Shown here: positions 15,871 to 24,636 of the stretch, piece after piece
Position numbering within the stretch: position 1 is the stretch's first letter
How the letters are laid out: the number at the start of each line of letters is the position of its first letter
Assembly: GCA_002407675.1 (NCBI GenBank)
Contig: DHNW01000030.1
Location: 21,442-85,441 of the forward strand
Direction: 5' to 3'
DNA: 64,000 nucleotides
Source of the DNA: Ruminococcaceae bacterium UBA5406
Lineage (GTDB): Bacteria > Bacillota > Clostridia > Oscillospirales > Acutalibacteraceae
Translations under genes and position numbers: made by a program
Notes under the pieces: model-generated
What the model saw: the letters and a program-made list of their open reading frames with translations, nothing else
Told to the model about the DNA's origin: nothing
Database searches by the model: none

Positions 15871-17328
15871 TCAATAGGAACATTGAGAAATCATACGGCT
15901 CTTCAAATCCCAAAGTTTCTGAGAAAGGTCAACATAATACCGATGTGGGTTCTCGAACCGCTTAACTTCGTCCCAAAGTGTATTCACCTGGTTTTTGCAG
16001 TCCTTCTGAATCTGCTGAATGGAACGTTCCGGCATCACGCAGCGTCCATTCCGGAAAATCTGCTGGCGGATTTCAACAGCGCGGAAATTCGTAACCGTCT
16101 TGCGCTTCCAGACAAAATCGGGGTCAAAGATCTCGTATGGGCGCCCATCGTCAATCGTTTCGTCATGCAGGGTAATGACATCTCCTATCGCTTTTCCCGT
16201 ATCACGATCAAATAAACGGTAAACTTTTTTAAACCCGGGCGTGGTGATTTTGGTAACATTTTCACTGATCTTGATTTTGGGTTCAATCCTGCCATCTGCC
16301 TTTTCCACGCCGCTGAGCTTGTACACTCCGCCAAACACCGGATGGCTGGAGGAAGTGATCATTCTCTCACCGACGCCAAAGCTGTCCACACAGGCGCCCT
16401 GAAGCAGCATATCGCGGATAATATACTCGTCCAGCGAATTAGAAGCACAGATTTTGCAGTCCGGGAACCCCGCGTCGTCAAGCATTTTCCTTGCTTTCCT
16501 CGAAAGATAGGTAATATCGCCGCTGTCTATCCGGATTCCGGCCGGGCGGATTCCCCGAGGGAGCAATTCTTCGTTAAAGGCACGAATGGCATTGGGGACA
16601 CCGGATTTCAAAACATTGTAAGTATCCACCAAGAGCGTGCAGTTATTGGGATACTGGCGCGCATAGGCACGGAAAGCATCCAGTTCCGAATCAAAAAGCT
16701 GCACCCAGCTGTGAGCCATCGTCCCCATCGCCGGGATACCGTAATCACGGCTGCATAAAGTACAGGCCGTACCGCAGCAGCCGCCGATATATGCCGCCCT
16801 AGCGCCCAGGACAGCACCGTCCGGTCCCTGCGCACGCCGGGAACCAAATTCCATAACCGGCCTGTTGCCCGCCGCACGGCAAATTCGGTTTGCTTTGGTG
16901 GCAATCAGGCTCTGATGATTGATGGTAAGCAAAATCATGGTCTCCAAAAATTGCGCCTGGATCACCGGCCCGCGTACCGTGATAATCGGTTCACCTGGGA
17001 AAATCGGCATTCCCTCCGGAACGGCCCATACATCACAGCAGAAATGAAAATTTTTAAGATAATTCAAAAATTTTTCACTGAAAATACCGCATCCCCGCAG
17101 ATAGCAAATGTCCTCCTCGGTAAAATTAAGATTCTGAATATAATCGACAATCTGCTGGACGCCAGCCATAATGGCAAACCCGCCGTCGTCTGGAAGAACA
17201 CGGAAAAACATATCAAAGTAGGCAATCCGGTTTTCAAACCCGTTTTCGAAATATCCATTGTCCATGGTAATCTCATAAAAATCGGTCAGCATTGTTAAAT
17301 TGGTCTTTTCTGCGTTTTGTGTCTGCAA
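15871..17328 (-). CDS. pncB: Nicotinate phosphoribosyltransferase
   Basis: About 485 residues. It condenses nicotinate with PRPP to nicotinate mononucleotide for NAD salvage. Family landmarks are NLTMLTDFYEITM at the start, FGSRRAQGPDGA and GTMAHSWVQLF in the middle, and IRIDSGDITYLSRKARKML. AGGAG is immediately followed by an ATG (17337), which is too close to use; a TTG nine bases later (17328) has ideal spacing and is preferred. The ATG would add only three residues. It stands alone, downstream of a 512-base gap. Confidence 0.93.
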   Translation of the reverse strand: MQTQNAEKTNLTMLTDFYEITMDNGYFENGFENRIAYFDMFFRVLPDDGGFAIMAGVQQIVDYIQNLNFTEEDICYLRGCGIFSEKFLNYLKNFHFCCDVWAVPEGMPIFPGEPIITVRGPVIQAQFLETMILLTINHQSLIATKANRICRAAGNRPVMEFGSRRAQGPDGAVLGARAAYIGGCCGTACTLCSRDYGIPAMGTMAHSWVQLFDSELDAFRAYARQYPNNCTLLVDTYNVLKSGVPNAIRAFNEELLPRGIRPAGIRIDSGDITYLSRKARKMLDDAGFPDCKICASNSLDEYIIRDMLLQGACVDSFGVGERMITSSSHPVFGGVYKLSGVEKADGRIEPKIKISENVTKITTPGFKKVYRLFDRDTGKAIGDVITLHDETIDDGRPYEIFDPDFVWKRKTVTNFRAVEIRQQIFRNGRCVMPERSIQQIQKDCKNQVNTLWDEVKRFENPHRYYVDLSQKLWDLKSRMISQCSY

Positions 17329-17337
17329 AACACTCAT

Positions 17338-17849
17338 CTCCTGTTTCCGGGGCTGCCGCATGAACTGCACAGAAGCTGCACTGAATTCATGAACAGTGCC
17401 CAAAAAATAAAAATTTTTAGTGACTTCCGCCACACAGGTTTACATATTATAGAATGACACGGCGGATATACGGCTTAAGCCGCCAGCTTCTCCTGCACAG
17501 CTGTTTCCCAAATGAAATCAGCAGCAGGCAGCTTTGGCCGCCATAGCCGAAGAAAACCGGTCATGAACTGGAAAAGAATAAAATCATAAATTTCAAGAAT
17601 AATATAATACCTTTCAGAGAAACTAATACAAAGATTCTTTTTAAATATTAATAATATCTAAACAATTTATGGTTTATGTGAAAAATCGCCATTGTTTATT
17701 GCAATAATCTCAAATAGATATTATACTAAGGATTGTCGGCATAATAAAACGAGATTCTTCTTAATAACAAGAACTTCATCAAATTGTGCTGGACAGTTTT
17801 GTGAAAAAATGGTTGCAAAGACCAAATATGCTGTGAGGAGATGAACGAC
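17338..17849. other. Gene-free A+T-rich intergenic region
   Basis: Separates the divergent pncB and the Xre-type gene. I see no open frame with a ribosome-binding site. A TATAAT lies on the minus strand just upstream of pncB (about 17446), and there is a perfect 12-base palindrome TTATTGCAATAA at 17696-17707 that could be an operator for the Xre-type protein. The rest is long A+T runs. Confidence 0.5.
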
Positions 17850-18098
17850 TTGAGATTGCGCAAACAGGCACTTGGAACCCGCAATTTGGTGGGTGCGCGC
17901 GTCGAAATGGCTCGTAAGAACCAGGGGATGAAACAAAAAGAACTTCTGGCTCAGCTGCAGGTCAACGGAGTTGACATGAACGCTTCTGGCTTGTCCAAAC
18001 TTGAAGGGCAAATTCGCTATGTTACGGACTATGAATTAGCCGCGCTGGCCAATATTCTCAATGTCTCTGTTGACTGGCTGCTGGGAAGAGAAAAATAA
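17850..18098 (+). CDS. Xre-family helix-turn-helix regulator
   Basis: About 82 residues forming little more than one DNA-binding helix-turn-helix domain (GARVEMARKNQGMKQKELL... through IRYVTDYELAALANILNV), ending in VDWLLGREK, typical of Cro/CI-like regulators. GAGGAG is directly abutted by an ATG (17841); the TTG at 17850 has proper spacing and is chosen. It is monocistronic with its own terminator. Target genes are unknown; the palindrome about 145 bases upstream may be its own operator. Confidence 0.85.
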   Translation: MRLRKQALGTRNLVGARVEMARKNQGMKQKELLAQLQVNGVDMNASGLSKLEGQIRYVTDYELAALANILNVSVDWLLGREK

Positions 18099-18129
18099 CA
18101 GCCATACAGAAACCCACACCCAGGGGGGA

Positions 18130-18166
18130 GGAGCGTTCCGTGAAAGCGGGCGCTCCTTTTCTTTTC
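18130..18166 (+). terminator. Terminator after the Xre-type gene
   Basis: GGAGCG (18130-18135) pairs with CGCTCC (18151-18156), with an inner CCG/CGG pairing, followed by TTTTCTTTTC. Confidence 0.8.
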
Positions 18167-18192
18167 TTAACAGCAAATCCTTTGGGCGAATT

Positions 18193-18222
18193 CATAGTAT
18201 AATTTATTTATATCATACTATG
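18193..18222. repeat. Inverted repeat CATAGTAT / ATACTATG
   Basis: Perfect 8-base arms at 18193-18200 and 18215-18222 with a 14-base A+T spacer, 31 bases before the next start codon. A TATAAT at 18198-18203 overlaps the left arm, so a repressor bound here would cover the promoter of the YtvI-like gene. Confidence 0.5.
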
Positions 18223-18252
18223 ATATCCGAGGAATAACAAGGGGGATTTCTT

Positions 18253-19374
18253 TTGCTTGAAAAGCACCAGCAGCTTGCCAAACTGAAACCACTGTTCCTG
18301 TTTTTCATCATTTTTACTGCGGCTTTTTTTCTCTTCGCCATAACGCTGAAATATACCTTCCCATTCCTGGCCGGGTTTCTGCTAGCCATGGCAGCACAAC
18401 CCATTATCCGCTGGATGACGAAAAAGCTGCATTGGCCCAGTGCACTGTCTTCCGCAATTGCCACACTGCTCGTTTACATGGTCTTTTTTGGCCTTCTTTT
18501 CCTGCTTGGATACTGGCTGATTTATGAAATCAGCAACTTGATCTCTTACATCTCCAAACTGTCTCAAGCCAACCTGGCAGTCATTATAGAACCTATAAAT
18601 TCGTGGATAAACCAGGCCGGTGCAAACTTGAAAAAAATTGATGCTGGTTTTGTAAAAGACAATCAGGAGAAAATTTTGAGCCTTGTGCAAGGCGGAATTG
18701 GTGTTCTTGGAAAAGTTCTAAGCGCAGCGCTGAATTTCTTAACTTCACTGCCGGCAATTCTCACCATGTTCATCGTCATGATTTTATCCACCTACTTTTT
18801 CTCAAAAGATATGACAGAAATCAAAAGGGTCTTCCGAAGCCTGTTTTCCGACAAAACAGCCAACAACCTTCGTTCTTACTCCCGCAGCGGAAAAAGTCTC
18901 GGTGGACGCTATGTCTGTTCTTATCTTCTGATCTACTTTATTACTTTTCTTGAAACGCTGGCTGTTTTTACCGCCTTGGGTGTCCCTTATCCCCTTGTGC
19001 TGAGTATTTTGACCGGCATTGCCGACATTCTGCCAGTGCTGGGCCCTGGAACCATCTACGTTCCGCTTGCACTGATTTACTTGGTCCAGGCCAACTATTT
19101 TCATGCCGGCGCCTTGCTGATCTGCTGGCTGCTGATTTCTGCCATCAGGCAGATTATCGAACCAAAAATCGTTTCTTCCTCCATCAGCATTCATCCTCTG
19201 ACCATGCTGGCTGCTCTGTACTTTGCCCTTGTAGCTAAAAATTTTTGGATATTCCTTTATTTTTCCGTCCTGATCCTTTCCTATAAGGTTTTGACCCAAG
19301 CGGGCACTTTGCCGCATCTTTGGGGATCTGGCAAACACAGCAAGGGCGAAGAAGGGCCGAACGATATGTCTTGA
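18253..19374 (+). CDS. YtvI-like membrane protein of the AI-2E transporter family
   Basis: A 373-residue integral membrane protein with about eight hydrophobic segments. It fits the AI-2E family, and its layout resembles the sporulation protein YtvI of B. subtilis (LAGFLLAMAAQPIIRWMTKKL near residue 45; GIADILPVLGPGTIYVPLA near 255; RQIIEPKIVSSSISIHPL near 300). The transported substrate is unknown. Starts with TTG after AAGGGGGA. It has its own upstream inverted repeat and runs convergent to a Ca2+-ATPase gene. The sporulation assignment is by resemblance only. Confidence 0.85.
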   Translation: MLEKHQQLAKLKPLFLFFIIFTAAFFLFAITLKYTFPFLAGFLLAMAAQPIIRWMTKKLHWPSALSSAIATLLVYMVFFGLLFLLGYWLIYEISNLISYISKLSQANLAVIIEPINSWINQAGANLKKIDAGFVKDNQEKILSLVQGGIGVLGKVLSAALNFLTSLPAILTMFIVMILSTYFFSKDMTEIKRVFRSLFSDKTANNLRSYSRSGKSLGGRYVCSYLLIYFITFLETLAVFTALGVPYPLVLSILTGIADILPVLGPGTIYVPLALIYLVQANYFHAGALLICWLLISAIRQIIEPKIVSSSISIHPLTMLAALYFALVAKNFWIFLYFSVLILSYKVLTQAGTLPHLWGSGKHSKGEEGPNDMS

Positions 19375-19436
19375 TATATGTAATGACATTATAGCAGAAT
19401 CTTTCGGATCCGTCAATCACTCCTTGCGAAAAAGAA

Positions 19437-22016
19437 TTATCCGAACCGTCTGGCAACCGCTTTTTCAAGCTCTACAACCGCAAGCGGAATCAAGGATAAA
19501 ACAGCCACGGTAAACCACTGTGTCCCGTTCAGCGCGGCCGTCTTGAAAATAGCACCAACAGGCCGCACAACGATTACCAGCGCCTGAAGAAAAACACAGA
19601 CAAACGCTGCCCCAATCAGCTTTGGGTTTGTGGAAAGGCCGGAATGGAAAACCGACCGGCTGGATCGCATATTGAACGTGTGGACAACCTGCGAGAGGCT
19701 GAGAACGGCAAACCCCATGGTGCGCCCGATAAACGGATTCCCCGGATCCGCGTCGAAGAAGACGCGCCCTATACTGTAAGCCACGAGAGACAAAGCACCA
19801 ATCAGACACCCTTCCACCACAATATTGTAGACCATTCCCCCGGCAAAAATACTTTCGCCGCGGCGGGTTGGTTTGCGCTCCATAATTTTTTCATCCAGCG
19901 GTTCCACCCCCAGCGCAAGAGCCGGAAGCGAATCGGTAACAAGATTAACCCACAGCAGCTGAATCGCCGCAAGGGGAAGCGGGAGGCGCAGAAGAAACCC
20001 TACAAAAACCGCTAAAATTTCTCCGATGTTGCAGCTGATGAGAAAATGGACGGTTTTTTTGATATTTTCGTAAATTCCCCTACCCTCCCGCACAGCAGAA
20101 ACAATGGTGGCGAAATTATCGTCGGTTAGGATCATATCGGAAGCCGCTTTGGCAACCTCCGTTCCGGACATCCCCATAGCGCATCCAATATCAGCCGCCC
20201 GAAGCGCCGGGGCATCGTTTACACCGTCTCCCGTCATAGCGACGACTTCACCGCGCGCCTGATACGCCCGGACAATCCGAACCTTATGCTCCGGTGAAAC
20301 ACGCGCAAACACTGTGTAGCGGTAAATATTGTTCCGCAGCTCATCGTCAGAAAGGCGGTTCAGTTCTGGTCCCGTGATAATTTCACCGTCATTTTCTGCG
20401 ATGCCGAGTTCGCTGGCAACGGCTGCCGCCGTTGCGGCGTGATCTCCCGTAATCATTACCGGCCGGATTCCGGCCTGCTTACAGAGATTCACGGCTTCTT
20501 TGGCTTCCGGTCTTGGCGGGTCTGCCATCCCAATCAGCCCACAGAAAATCATTCCAGTTTCGAGGTCTTCCTCCCGTTTGGGAAGAATTTGAACGTCCTT
20601 GCAGGCAACACCTAAAACGCGAAGAGCCCTGGAAGCCATAAGTTCATTCTGCCTTGGTGCATCCCTGCAGTTTGTGCAGCGTGCAAAAAGAAGATCCGGT
20701 GCCCCTTTGGTTACTACCCGATAGGCTCCCCCCGGTATCCGGTGAACGGTTGTCATCATTTTCCGTTCACTGGTAAACGGGATCTCCAAAACACGGGGAT
20801 ATTTCTGCAAATCGGAAGCAATTATGGAAAGAGGAACAGCACGCAGGATGGCGGCTTCGGTCGGATCGCCGCGGATCTTCTTTCCCTCAATCTCGCAGTT
20901 TGTGCATAGAGCAGCAAGGCGAAGCAGTTTATGTCCTCCCGGTGAATCTTTGGGCAGTTCTCCGTCTGCCCCGCACAGTTCAACGACTGTCATGCGATTT
21001 TGGGTCAGGGTCCCCGTTTTGTCGGAACAAATGACACTGGCGCTGCCCAAAGTTTCCACCGCAGGCATCCGGCGGACAATTGCACGCTTTGCGGCCATAC
21101 GGCGCACTCCGATTGCCAGCGTTATGGTTACGACCGCCGGAAGGCCCTCCGGAATCGCGGCTACCGCAAGGCTGATCGCAATCAGGAACATCTCCAGCGG
21201 CTGCACATGCTGGAACAGTCCCATCAGAAAAATCACGAGGCAGATTACCAGGGCACCGATCCCGAGGACATGCCCCGTCTGCCCCAGTTTGCGCTGAAGC
21301 GGGGTCTGAGGAGCGGACTGGCTTCCGATCAGATGCGCGATATGCCCCACCTGTGTATTCATGCCCGTCGCTACAACAGTCCCCCGGCCGTGACCCGCGG
21401 TAACCGCTGTGGCAGAAAACAGAAGATTGTGCCGGTCACCCAAAGGGGTTGCTTTTGGATAAACTTCATCGGCCGTTTTGTAGGCAGAGAGGCTTTCTCC
21501 AGTCAAAGCGCTTTCTTCAACTTTAAGATTAACCGCCCCGGTTACGCGCAGGTCAGCAGGGACAAGGTCGCCGGCTTTCAGCACCACCAGATCGCCCGGC
21601 ACCAGATGCGCGGCTGGAACAATCTTTTCCTTGCCCTCCCGAATGACCCGCGCCTGCGGACTGGAAAGTTTTTTAAGTGCTTCCAGAGCCTTTTCTGCCT
21701 TGCTTTCCTGCACCACGCCCGTAATGGCATTGACAACGACAATGGACAGAATAATTATGGAATCTATGTAGTCCCGATCATGCTGCAAATACGACGTGAC
21801 AAAAGAAATTCCCGCCGCTATAAGCAGGATTATAACCATAAAATCGGCAAACTGTGCAAAAAAGCGCGCCAGCAAACTCTTTTTTGGGGGTGAAGCCAGT
21901 TCATTGGCACCGCAGTCACGCAGACGCTGTGAAGCCTGCCTTTCGGTCAGCCCAGCGCTCAGGCTGGTTCCCAGTTTTTTTGCGCAGTCTTCTTTTGACA
22001 GGCTCTGCCATTCCAA
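19437..22016 (-). CDS. Calcium-transporting P-type ATPase
   Basis: An 859-residue P2-type ATPase that exports Ca2+ across the cell membrane. Present are the actuator TGES (ALTGESL), the phosphorylated aspartate in DKTGTLTQN, the hinge GDGVNDAPAL, and membrane metal-site motifs PEGLPAVV (M4), CNIGEIL (M5) and NLVTDSLPALALG (M6). These fit SERCA/PMCA-like bacterial pumps. About ten membrane helices in the usual 4 + 6 layout. Starts at MEWQSLSKEDC; divergent from a PAP2 phosphatase gene. Confidence 0.93.
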   Translation of the reverse strand: MEWQSLSKEDCAKKLGTSLSAGLTERQASQRLRDCGANELASPPKKSLLARFFAQFADFMVIILLIAAGISFVTSYLQHDRDYIDSIIILSIVVVNAITGVVQESKAEKALEALKKLSSPQARVIREGKEKIVPAAHLVPGDLVVLKAGDLVPADLRVTGAVNLKVEESALTGESLSAYKTADEVYPKATPLGDRHNLLFSATAVTAGHGRGTVVATGMNTQVGHIAHLIGSQSAPQTPLQRKLGQTGHVLGIGALVICLVIFLMGLFQHVQPLEMFLIAISLAVAAIPEGLPAVVTITLAIGVRRMAAKRAIVRRMPAVETLGSASVICSDKTGTLTQNRMTVVELCGADGELPKDSPGGHKLLRLAALCTNCEIEGKKIRGDPTEAAILRAVPLSIIASDLQKYPRVLEIPFTSERKMMTTVHRIPGGAYRVVTKGAPDLLFARCTNCRDAPRQNELMASRALRVLGVACKDVQILPKREEDLETGMIFCGLIGMADPPRPEAKEAVNLCKQAGIRPVMITGDHAATAAAVASELGIAENDGEIITGPELNRLSDDELRNNIYRYTVFARVSPEHKVRIVRAYQARGEVVAMTGDGVNDAPALRAADIGCAMGMSGTEVAKAASDMILTDDNFATIVSAVREGRGIYENIKKTVHFLISCNIGEILAVFVGFLLRLPLPLAAIQLLWVNLVTDSLPALALGVEPLDEKIMERKPTRRGESIFAGGMVYNIVVEGCLIGALSLVAYSIGRVFFDADPGNPFIGRTMGFAVLSLSQVVHTFNMRSSRSVFHSGLSTNPKLIGAAFVCVFLQALVIVVRPVGAIFKTAALNGTQWFTVAVLSLIPLAVVELEKAVARRFG

Positions 22017-22048
22017 TCACATCATCCCCTGTTTTTTAATTAAGTATA

Positions 22049-22077
22049 TTCGCAAATGCGCAAAAATATGGTATAAT
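22049..22077 (+). promoter_or_regulatory. Promoter for the PAP2 phosphatase gene
   Basis: A perfect TATAAT (22072-22077) with a weak -35 TTCGCA (22049-22054) at 17 bases. It lies in the short gap between the divergent Ca2+-ATPase and phosphatase genes. Confidence 0.6.
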
Positions 22078-22108
22078 AAATTTACAATAACCTGGCGGAG
22101 GAAACTAT

Positions 22109-22606
22109 ATGGACGTCGTGATTTTAAATTATATTCAAGATCATTTTCACAATCGGTTCACCGATTGTTTCTTTAAATTTTTATCCCGGATGGGAAACGC
22201 AGGTGTTGTCTGGCTTGCTTTCGCTTTTTTTCTTGGATTCCGCTGGCACGCCAAGCGATTCGCTCTGATGCTCTTCTTTTCAATCGCCCTCGCTCACTTA
22301 ATCAGTCAGATCCTCAAACCGATTATCGGGCGGCCCAGGCCATTTGTCGCATATCCGGGCAAGCCCCTGCTGATTCATACTCCCGGAGGATATTCCTGCC
22401 CTTCAGGCCACTCTGCCACCTCTTTTGCGGCAGCCACGATCCTGTGCATTGCGGATCGCCGGCTTGGCTTTATAGCGATTGTACTTGCGTTTTTCATTGC
22501 ATTTTCCCGAATTTTTCTTTTTGTGCATTATCCATCGGATACGATCGTCGGTTCCATTCTCGGGGTTCTTTGCGCTGTTTTAATAATCTATTTATACTGT
22601 ATGTGA
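22109..22606 (+). CDS. PAP2-family membrane phosphatase
   Basis: A 165-residue membrane protein with the three catalytic motifs of the phosphatidic acid phosphatase type 2 superfamily: KPIIGRPRP, PSGHS and SRIFLFVHYPSD. Such enzymes hydrolyse lipid phosphates, often undecaprenyl pyrophosphate for cell-wall lipid recycling, on the outer face of the membrane. Five or six hydrophobic helices. The exact substrate cannot be told from sequence. GGCGGAGG lies before the ATG. Confidence 0.9.
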   Translation: MDVVILNYIQDHFHNRFTDCFFKFLSRMGNAGVVWLAFAFFLGFRWHAKRFALMLFFSIALAHLISQILKPIIGRPRPFVAYPGKPLLIHTPGGYSCPSGHSATSFAAATILCIADRRLGFIAIVLAFFIAFSRIFLFVHYPSDTIVGSILGVLCAVLIIYLYCM

Positions 22607-22741
22607 GATTTATTTCCGTATAAAATAATTTCGAAAACTGAGGATACAATATCTAAATTAAACAGTTTTTTTTTCTATACATCTTGTGAATTGGAAAAGA
22701 TTCTTCCAAAAAGCCCCTTTTTGTACTTGATTATTTCCCAT

Positions 22742-22788
22742 TAATGAATTAACATTATATTACAAATTAAATTGTGAAATTAATTCAC
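22742..22788. repeat. Two A+T-rich palindromes upstream of a small gene
   Basis: TAATG-AATTAA-CATTA at 22742-22757 and GTGAA-ATTAA-TTCAC at 22774-22788. The two are also related to each other through TGAATTAA (22745-22752) and TTAATTCA (22780-22787). Likely operator or promoter DNA for the gene at 22809. Confidence 0.4.
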
Positions 22789-22808
22789 TAATTGAGGAGA
22801 TGTGGAAG

Positions 22809-23072
22809 ATGGTCAAATTCATTGGAAGCGTTGATTTCCCCGGTATTTGTTTAAAATATTACGTCTTTGGCAATTACCGGGACGGATATGGAATTCGTAT
22901 CTGGAAAGAGAGCGGAGAGTGTACCAACCAATATGTTTCACGCAACCTTTTGCAGGTTTTGAACCTGGCGTGCCAGCTCCAGCGCTGCTCTGTCTTCCCT
23001 GCCAATTTATGCGAAATACTGGATGATCTGCGCTGCAGTTGTCTTATGAATTCGGTTGACAAAACCGACTGA
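22809..23072 (+). CDS. Small protein of unknown function (DUF6514-like)
   Basis: 87 residues starting MVKFIGSVDFPG. The pattern YYVFGNYRDGYGIRIWKE, then SRNLLQVLNLACQL, then VFPANLCEILDD resembles the small clostridial DUF6514 proteins, but the match is from memory. Soluble and cysteine-rich (five Cys). GAGGAG sits 9 bases before the ATG at 22809; an ATG immediately abutting GAGGAG at 22800 is too close to be used. Function unknown. It precedes rubredoxin with a 63-base gap. Confidence 0.6.
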   Translation: MVKFIGSVDFPGICLKYYVFGNYRDGYGIRIWKESGECTNQYVSRNLLQVLNLACQLQRCSVFPANLCEILDDLRCSCLMNSVDKTD

Positions 23073-23135
23073 TCTTCTTATACTGGAAAAGGAAATGTTC
23101 ATGAATATAAAATGAGAAGGAGATGCTGGTCTGTC

Positions 23136-23294
23136 ATGAAAAAATATGTTTGTGAAGTCTGCGGTTATGTATATGATCCTGCCGTAGGCGATCCGGAACA
23201 CGGGGTAAAACCAGGGACGGATTTCAAGGACTTGCCGGACGACTGGGTCTGCCCGGAATGCGGAGCAGGGAAAGACTCATTTTCAGAAGAATAA
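23136..23294 (+). CDS. Rubredoxin
   Basis: A 52-residue one-iron electron carrier. The four iron-binding cysteines are in CEVCGY and CPECGAGK, with the usual GVKPGTDFKDLPDDWVCP segment between them. The ATG at 23136 gives the canonical length; an upstream ATG adds eight residues not found in rubredoxins. It lies 28 bases before an FprA flavodiiron gene, its likely electron acceptor in oxygen or nitric oxide reduction. Confidence 0.97.
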   Translation: MKKYVCEVCGYVYDPAVGDPEHGVKPGTDFKDLPDDWVCPECGAGKDSFSEE

Positions 23295-23322
23295 ATCTTG
23301 CAAAGGAAGTTTAAACTGGATT

Positions 23323-24519
23323 ATGGGCGCAATTAAACTAAGAGAAAATATTTACTCCGTCGGCGTTCTGAATCCCGGTCTGCGCGTTTTCGATATTATT
23401 ATGGAATCGAAGTTTGGGACAAGCTACAATGCATATCTGATCACCGGGAAAAAGAATATTCTGATTGACACGGTACATTCGGATTTTTTTGATGAATATC
23501 TGAAAAATATTCAGAGTATTATCAGCCTTTCCAAAATTGACTGCCTGATAATGAATCACACAGAACCGGATCATTCCGGAAGTGTGGCGAAACTTTTGGC
23601 GCTGAATCCCAATATCACGGTCTACTGCACCATGCATGCTTCAAAGTGCCTGAAACGGATTACAAACCGTGATTTCAAATGTGTTGTGGTTAAACAGGGT
23701 GACCAACTAGACTACGGAGATGGCTCTCTGGAATTCATCATTGCTCCACTCCTGCACTGGCCAGATTCCATGTTCACATGGATGCCGCAGCAAAAGACCT
23801 TGTTTACCTGCGATTTTCTGGGCTGCCATTACTGTGAACCCACCATGATGGACACAACGATCCATTACCCGGAAAAATATTGGGATGAGTTTTCATATTA
23901 TTATCAGGGAATTTTCGGGCCATTCAAGCCCTATGTTTTGTCTGGCCTGGAAAAAATCAAAGAGTTGCCGGCTCAGCTGGTATGCCCAAGTCACGGACCC
24001 TGCCTGACAGAAAACATTGAAAAATGTAAAGCGCTGTACCGCAAATGGAGTACGCCGGCGGCACATCCCAAAAAGCTGGTTGGCATTTTCTACGCCTCCG
24101 CTTACGGATATACCCGCAGACTTGCAGAGGCTGCCCGGGATGCACTTTCGGAAAAAAGCGATCTGGACGTCCGCGTGGATGATATTGTATCCACACCCTT
24201 TGACGAAACTGTTTCGCTGATCAATTCAGCGGACGCCGTTTTGACCGGATCCTGCACCATCAACCGCGATGCGCCGAAAATTGTGTGGGATATGCTGGCC
24301 AGTGTGGATGCCATCAATACTCATGGCCGGCCGGCAGGAGCCTTTGGTTCCTATGGCTGGAGCGGCGAAGCGGTTCCCATGATGAAAGACCGGCTGCAGC
24401 ACTTGAAATTCAAATTTATCGGCGATGGTCTGCGTGTTAATTTTATGCCCACAGAAGATGATCTTTCGGCTATGAAGACTTACGCGGAAGAAGTTGCATC
24501 CAATATAAAACGGAACTGA
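23323..24519 (+). CDS. Flavodiiron protein (FprA, A-type flavoprotein)
   Basis: A 398-residue enzyme with an N-terminal metallo-beta-lactamase-like diiron domain and a C-terminal flavodoxin domain. Diiron ligands are visible in NHTEPDHSG (near residue 81), in CHYCEP and in CPSHGP. The flavodoxin domain opens with VGIFYASAYGYTRRLAEAA near residue 255. These proteins reduce oxygen to water, or nitric oxide to nitrous oxide, protecting anaerobes. The rubredoxin gene just upstream is the probable donor and is likely co-transcribed. A perfect-palindrome terminator follows. Confidence 0.95.
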   Translation: MGAIKLRENIYSVGVLNPGLRVFDIIMESKFGTSYNAYLITGKKNILIDTVHSDFFDEYLKNIQSIISLSKIDCLIMNHTEPDHSGSVAKLLALNPNITVYCTMHASKCLKRITNRDFKCVVVKQGDQLDYGDGSLEFIIAPLLHWPDSMFTWMPQQKTLFTCDFLGCHYCEPTMMDTTIHYPEKYWDEFSYYYQGIFGPFKPYVLSGLEKIKELPAQLVCPSHGPCLTENIEKCKALYRKWSTPAAHPKKLVGIFYASAYGYTRRLAEAARDALSEKSDLDVRVDDIVSTPFDETVSLINSADAVLTGSCTINRDAPKIVWDMLASVDAINTHGRPAGAFGSYGWSGEAVPMMKDRLQHLKFKFIGDGLRVNFMPTEDDLSAMKTYAEEVASNIKRN

Positions 24520-24547
24520 AAATATTTTCGATTCTCTGGAATATGTG

Positions 24548-24590
24548 TGCGGGAGGCCAGGATTTTAAAATCCTGGCCTCCCGCATTTTC
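24548..24590. terminator. Perfect-palindrome bidirectional terminator
   Basis: A 38-base uninterrupted palindrome at 24548-24585, centred on TTTTAAAA and flanked by T-rich DNA. It separates the convergent fprA and ABC permease genes and can stop transcription from both sides. Confidence 0.9.
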
Positions 24591-24636
24591 TATTTGGGAG
24601 ATTTCTCCTTTTCATGACTGACTTACAGCCAAAACT

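Noticed and set aside
19375..19436. Terminator between the YtvI-like gene and the Ca2+-ATPase gene
   Set aside because: The 62-base gap contains no convincing stem with a T-run.
24548..24585. Perfect 38-base palindrome as a mobile-element or recombination site
   Set aside because: It sits between convergent genes, has T-rich flanks and no target duplication or transposase; a bidirectional terminator explains it.
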